DNA from: Paenarthrobacter sp. AR 02
GTDB taxonomy: Bacteria; Actinomycetota; Actinomycetes; Actinomycetales; Micrococcaceae
DNA: 64,000 bases
Assembly (NCBI RefSeq): GCF_021538675.1
Contig: NZ_JAJUKH010000003.1
Span: forward strand, 186,001 to 250,000
Reading direction: 5' to 3'
Shown here: positions 59,894 through 64,000 of the stretch, one piece after another
Layout: each line of letters starts with the position of its first letter
Position numbering within the stretch: the first letter of the stretch is position 1
Program-made: the position numbers and the translations under genes
The notes under the pieces: model-generated
Database searches by the model: none
Seen by the model: the letters and a program-made list of their open reading frames with translations, nothing else
Told to the model about the DNA's origin: nothing

Positions 59894-60436
59894 ATGTCCA
59901 TCCGGCACAGTCTGCTGGCCCTGCTCCAGGACCGGCCACGGTACGGCTATGAGCTGCGGGTCGAATTCGAGGACCGGACCGGTGCCGCCTGGCCGCTTAA
60001 CATCGGGCAGGTCTACACCACCCTGGACCGGCTGGAACGTGACGGACTGGTCAGCAAAGACGGCGACGACGGCGGTGGCCACGTCGTCTACAGCATCACT
60101 GCCGCCGGGGTCGGGGAAGTCGCGGCCTGGTTCGCGGGGGCGGTTGACCGGGGCAGTCCGCCGCGGAACGAGATCGCCATCAAACTGGCGCTCGCCGTAA
60201 CCCTGCCCGGCGTTGACGCCTCTGAAGTGATCCAGTCACAGCGCGAAGTCTCACTCCGTGCCCTGCAGGAACACACGCAGGCCCGCAAGGCAGTCTCCGC
60301 CAACCAGCGACTGTCCGACACAGCCTGGCTGTTGGTCCTGGACTCCTTGATTTTCCAGGCCGAAGCGGAGGTGCGCTGGCTGGATCTTTGTGAAGCACGG
60401 ATGGTCCAGGCGCAGGGCAACGGGGGAGCTATCTAG
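59894..60436 (+). CDS. PadR-family transcriptional regulator
   Basis: 180 residues from ATG 59894 with GGAG four bases upstream. The N-terminal winged helix holds HSLLALLQDRPRYGYELRVEF and GQVYTTLDRLERDGLV, the standard PadR pattern, and the C-terminal two-helix dimer arm (Vir_act_alpha_C type) starts near residue 95. PadR regulators respond to phenolics, drugs or redox stress; here the neighbour is a quinone oxidoreductase, which fits. An upstream open frame to 59822 is not used. Confidence 0.88.
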   Translation: MSIRHSLLALLQDRPRYGYELRVEFEDRTGAAWPLNIGQVYTTLDRLERDGLVSKDGDDGGGHVVYSITAAGVGEVAAWFAGAVDRGSPPRNEIAIKLALAVTLPGVDASEVIQSQREVSLRALQEHTQARKAVSANQRLSDTAWLLVLDSLIFQAEAEVRWLDLCEARMVQAQGNGGAI

Positions 60437-60658
60437 CGGTTCCGGGCGTGCATGGGTGTCTCTTCAGGGTGTCCATGTACAGGCGTCCGTCGCACGGGTG
60501 TGACCGCTCACCGCTGGGTGGGCTGCCGAAGGCGTGTATGGCCTTCCCTTGTCGGTAGCAGTTGTTACTGTGCTGGAAGACACGTGGCGAAGCGGTCCCC
60601 ACCGCGGGATTCGCCACACAGCATTTCCCATCACCGCATCAGTTCTCAAGGAGGAGAT

Positions 60659-62929
60659 ATGGGCAAGATTCCTGACCAGGCCGGACTCGAGGAAGGACTG
60701 GATCCAACACTGCCATCGCCGGCCGTGGATGATTCCGTTCGTGAGGCTGAAGAACGACGCTGGACGCCGGCCAAGATCGGGCTCTGGGTGGCAATTTCGC
60801 TCCTTGGAGCAGTGGCATGGTTCATGGTTGCGCTGGTCCGTGGCGAAACAGTGAACGCCATCTGGTTCGTTTTCGCCGCGGTGTGCACGTACCTGATCGG
60901 CTACCGGTTTTACTCGAAGGTCATCGAGCGGTACTTGCTCAAACCGGACGATCGCCGGGCCACGCCCGCTGAATACAAGGCGGATGGCAAGGACTATGTC
61001 CGGACTGACCGCAACGTGCTGTTCGGCCATCACTTCGCCGCCATTGCAGGCGCTGGCCCGTTGGTGGGACCTGTCATCGCGGCCCAGATGGGATACCTGC
61101 CGGGCACCATCTGGATCATCGTCGGCGTCGTCCTTGCCGGTGCTGTGCAGGACTACCTGGTGATGTTCTTCTCGATGCGCCGCGGTGGCCGTTCGCTGGG
61201 CCAGATGGCCCGCGAGGAACTTGGCCTCGTTGGCGGGACCGCTGCGCTGATCGCCACGCTCCTGATCATGATCATCATTGTGGCCATCCTCGCGCTCGTG
61301 GTGGTCAACGCCCTCGGCGAGAGCCCGTGGGGCGTGTTCTCCGTAGGCATGACCATCCCCATCGCGTTGTTCATGGGCGTTTACCTGCGCTTTATCAGGC
61401 CCGGCAAGGTCATGGAAGTGTCCATCATCGGCTTCGTGCTCCTCATGGCCGCCATTATTGGCGGCGGTGCGGTGGCCGGCACCGAGTGGGGTGCGGCCTT
61501 CTTCCACCTGGACAAGGTAACCATCGCCTGGGGCCTCATCATCTACGGGTTCATCGCCGCGATCCTGCCCGTTTGGCTGCTCCTGGCGCCTCGTGACTAT
61601 CTCTCGACGTTCATGAAGATCGGCGTGATCGTGATGCTCGCGCTTGCCATCATTGTGGTCCGTCCGGAAATCACGGTCCCGGCGTTCAGCGAGTTCGCCA
61701 GCCGCGAGAATGGGCCGGTCTTCTCCGGCGCACTGTTCCCGTTCCTGTTCGTGACCATCGCCTGTGGTGCGCTTTCAGGGTTCCACGCGCTCATTTCTTC
61801 GGGCACCACTCCCAAACTGATCGAGAAGGAGCGGCAGACCCGCTTCATCGCTTACGGCGGCATGCTGATGGAGTCCTTCGTGGCCATCATGGCCCTCGTG
61901 GCAGCGATCTCGATCGACCGCGGCATCTACTTCGCCATGAACGCTCCTTTGGCCCTGACCGGCGGGACTGTGGAGACCGCGGCGACCTGGGTGAACAGCC
62001 TGGGCCTGGCCAACGTGAACATCACCCCGGACGTCCTTGCCCAGACAGCGAAGGACGTGGGCGAGGAAAGCATCATCTCGCGCTCCGGTGGTGCTCCGAC
62101 GCTTGCTGTTGGCTTGGCGCACATCATGCAGCAGTTCATCGGCGGACCCGGCCTGATGGCCTTCTGGTACCACTTCGCCATCATGTTCGAGGCCCTCTTC
62201 ATCCTGACCGCAGTGGACGCGGGCACGCGGGTGGCCCGGTTCATGCTGCAGGACTCCATCGGAAACTTTGTTCCCAAGTTCAAGGAAGCCTCGTGGCGGC
62301 CCGGTGCCTGGTTGTGCACGGCCATCATGGTTGCAGCCTGGGGAGCGGTGCTGATCATGGGTGTCACAGATCCATTGGGTGGCATCAACACCCTCTTCCC
62401 GCTGTTCGGTATCGCCAACCAGCTTCTCGCAGCGATCGCGTTGGCGGTATGCCTGGCCATTGTGGCCAAGCGGGGCACCTTCAAGTGGCTGTGGATCGTC
62501 GCCGTCCCGTTGGCGTTTGCCGCCGTCGTCACCATCACGGCAAGCTTCCACAAGATCTTCTCGCCCGTCCCGGCCGTCGGATACTTTGCCAACAACCAGG
62601 CCTTCTCCAAGGCCCTGGCTGACGGCAAGACGGAATTCGGAACAGCCAAGTCTGTCGCAGCCATGGAAGCAGTGATCCGGAATACCGCTATCCAGGGGTG
62701 GCTGTCCGTGATCTTCGTGGTGCTGAGCATCATCGTCATCCTCACCGCCCTCCTGGCCAGCTTCAAGGCCATCCGTGCCGGTGGGGGACAGGGGCACGAG
62801 GATCCGGCAGTGCCTTCCAAGGTCTTCGCCCCTGCAGGGCTGATCCCCACTCCCGCGGAGAAGGCTTTGCTCGGTGAATGGAACGCACTACCCGTGGAGA
62901 AACGCACTGAGAAGGCCGGACACCACTGA
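60659..62929 (+). CDS. cstA: Carbon starvation protein CstA (pyruvate/peptide permease)
   Basis: 756 residues from ATG 60659, with AAGGAGGAG just upstream. About 16-18 membrane helices are visible; CstA hallmarks include [35 protein letters not shown]-like sequence near residue 115, [20 protein letters not shown], and [15 protein letters not shown] late in the protein. CstA imports pyruvate in E. coli and is induced by starvation; the small YbdD protein works with it. Here the ybdD-like gene overlaps the stop. Start is set by the ribosome binding site. Confidence 0.94.
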   Translation: [756 protein letters not shown]

Positions 62930-63120
62930 TGAACGCCATCGCCAAGGGCTTCCGGGGCTTCGCCGCCTACATGGGTTCGCTCATGGGTGCTGATGCCTAC
63001 GCGAAGTACCTTGAGCACTTCTCCGCTACCGGTCATGCCGGTCCCGCCATGACAGAACGCGAGTTCTGGCGGGACCGGATGGACCGGCAGGACAGCAACC
63101 CCCAAGGCAGATGCTGCTGA
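62929..63120 (+). CDS. ybdD: YbdD/YjiX-family small protein
   Basis: 63 residues. The gene starts inside the cstA stop codon (ATGA overlap), so they are translationally coupled. The family pattern is YAKYLEHFSATGHAGPAMTEREFWRDRMDRQD, with RDR and the conserved EREFWRD. In E. coli YbdD is required for full CstA-type pyruvate transport. The protein is small, soluble and positively charged at the end. Confidence 0.93.
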   Translation: MNAIAKGFRGFAAYMGSLMGADAYAKYLEHFSATGHAGPAMTEREFWRDRMDRQDSNPQGRCC

Positions 63121-63204
63121 CACCCTGCGCTAGTGTTTACCTGTTTCGCTACGAACGAAGTCCAAAAAAGCCGACTCGGGCCAGGGTTCGCCCGAACCCC
63201 ATGA

Positions 63205-63210
63205 GAGTAT
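63205..63210 (+). promoter_or_regulatory. Leaderless-type -10 box (GAGTAT, 6 nt before ATG)
   Basis: GAGTAT ends six bases before the ATG at 63217 and no ribosome binding site is visible; the first base differs from TANNNT. Confidence 0.4.
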
Positions 63211-63216
63211 GAACCA

Positions 63217-63858
63217 ATGAGCGATCTGAACGACATTCAGCCCAAGGATGAGGCTTCGGACGACACCCCTGTGGAGGGGACCATGCTGGACGACGGCGGC
63301 GCGCAGGCGCCTGCCCAGCCACAGTCCCAGGGGCAATCCCCGGACGACGCCAAGCCCAGGAGCGGTGGGCTCCACGAACTGGTGGATGAGCCTGCCAAGG
63401 TGATGCGGATCGGCACCATGATCCGTCAGCTCCTGGAAGAAGTGAAGGCAGCGCCGTTGGACGACGCTGCCCGCGGTCGCCTGGCAGAAATCCACGAACG
63501 CTCCATCAAGGAACTCGAAGATGGGCTCGCGCCGGAGCTCATTGAGGAACTGGAGCGCATCAGCCTTCCGTTCCCGGAGGATAAGGCGCCCTCCGACGCC
63601 GAACTCCGCATTGCCCAGGCCCAGCTGGTGGGTTGGCTTGAGGGACTGTTCCACGGGATCCAGGCCGCCATCGCGGCCCAACAAGCCGCCAAGGACCACG
63701 CCGCCGCCCAGATGCAGCTTCGGCAGCTCCCACCCGGAACTGTCATCGCTCCGGGAATTGTCATCGGGGAAAATGGGCAACCGCAGCGGGCCGCCGCGCC
63801 CGGTGCTGCGCAGGGACGCCCCGAAGATCCCGACCACGGCCCGGGCCAGTACCTCTGA
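63217..63858 (+). CDS. Bacterial proteasome activator Bpa/PafE
   Basis: 213 residues. The central 100-190 region is helical (four-helix-bundle pattern, EELERISLPFPEDKAPSDAELRIAQAQLVGWLEG), preceded by an acidic, disordered-looking 1-60 and followed by a Pro/Gln-rich tail ending in GQYL. The GQYL end is the motif with which Bpa opens the actinobacterial 20S proteasome gate without ATP. The protein forms a dodecameric ring in Mycobacterium. Its presence implies a proteasome elsewhere in the genome. Own promoter, not in the cstA operon. Confidence 0.92.
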   Translation: MSDLNDIQPKDEASDDTPVEGTMLDDGGAQAPAQPQSQGQSPDDAKPRSGGLHELVDEPAKVMRIGTMIRQLLEEVKAAPLDDAARGRLAEIHERSIKELEDGLAPELIEELERISLPFPEDKAPSDAELRIAQAQLVGWLEGLFHGIQAAIAAQQAAKDHAAAQMQLRQLPPGTVIAPGIVIGENGQPQRAAAPGAAQGRPEDPDHGPGQYL

Positions 63859-63866
63859 GCCTGGGG

Positions 63867-64000
63867 GTGGGTTTCTTTGGGGCCGTCCGGCAAGGGCGGA
63901 AGGACGATGTGGAGCTCGGCAAGGGGCTTTGGCGCCGCGCCCACGACCGCTTCCATCGGGGATTGGACCGGTACCACCAGGTACTTGAGGGCGTAGATGA
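63867..64000 (+). CDS. Hypothetical protein, 3' end outside window
   Basis: GTG 63867 opens a frame that runs to the window end (about 44 residues): VGFFGAVRQGRKDDVELGK and then GLWRRAHDRFHRGLDRYHQ. The composition is basic and helical. GGGG sits close upstream. It starts eight bases after the proteasome-activator stop. I do not recognise a family. It may continue past the window as a small conserved protein. Confidence 0.5.
   Translation, partial: MGFFGAVRQGRKDDVELGKGLWRRAHDRFHRGLDRYHQVLEGVD

Noticed and set aside
60497..60514. A CRP/GlxR site upstream of cstA (TGTGACCGCTCACC)
   Set aside because: The two half-sites are four bases apart, not six, so it misses the consensus spacing.
60437..60658. 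A small gene between the PadR and cstA genes
   Set aside because: The long open frame here is only an upstream extension of cstA; the ribosome binding site AAGGAGGAG places the start at 60659. The stretch appears to be promoter and leader only.

Overview
The window is a 64 kb piece of a high-GC actinobacterial chromosome. The best fit is Micrococcaceae of the Arthrobacter/Paenarthrobacter type. The evidence is a bacterial proteasome activator with the GQYL tail, GTP-type PEP carboxykinase, a c-di-AMP riboswitch on a cell-wall hydrolase gene, many TANNNT boxes six or seven bases before a start codon (leaderless mRNAs), GTG/TTG starts and no encoded tRNA CCA tails. I see no phage, insertion sequence, rRNA or CRISPR array. 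This is mostly core chromosome with some accessory cassettes. The taxonomic call is inference from gene content.

Layout. 1-2.0 kb: a dehydrogenase / PTPS-like / GT4 cassette in which the PTPS-like protein has lost the canonical catalytic residues. 2.1-7.5 kb: a winged-helix AlkZ-type protein, two VOC proteins, tadA and upp from overlapping divergent promoters, a HAD phosphatase and a PLP decarboxylase-like enzyme. 7.5-17.6 kb: an envelope block on the minus strand with two tandem GT39 transferases, a GT2-GtrA fusion, a transglycosylase behind a c-di-AMP riboswitch and a two-component system, then a divergent membrane-anchored protein with an 11-bp direct-repeat operator candidate. 18-22 kb: an orphan OmpR-type DNA-binding protein, SixA-like phosphatase, LysR/EamA pair and a gene remnant bracketed by palindromic repeats. 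22-28 kb: a membrane protein with a basic tail, a TetR / YhgE-Pip / degenerate ABC-like operon with its operator inside the promoter, and a flavoprotein disulfide reductase.

28-37.3 kb is a sialic-acid uptake and catabolism operon: a Dpp-type ABC transporter with one permease fused to an ATPase, then nanA-, nanK- and nanE-like genes, and a divergent GntR/FCD regulator with two matching candidate operators. After tRNA-Arg(ACG) come pckG with a CRP-like site, an NsrR-like Rrf2 regulator, phosphomannomutase, a RecQ fused to a phosphoribosyltransferase-like domain, an MFS exporter, tRNA-Ser(GCT), prolyl oligopeptidase and an FAD/NAD(P) protein. A tandem glycine riboswitch precedes a CycA-like permease at 50.5-52.3 kb. 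A 1511-residue secreted NucH-type nuclease/5'-nucleotidase fusion follows. The right end holds a lipoprotein, a double VOC protein, tRNA-Ser(TGA), a quinone oxidoreductase/PadR pair, cstA-ybdD and the proteasome activator.

Connections: TadA is the enzyme expected to convert A34 of the window's own tRNA-Arg(ACG) to inosine. The GT2-GtrA and GT39 proteins form a plausible lipid-linked sugar to extracytoplasmic glycan route beside a two-component system and a c-di-AMP-controlled wall hydrolase. A previously unannotated family of GTTGYGGGGCC palindromes (seven copies) lies mostly at gene 3' ends, and three copies form a 73-bp tandem array.
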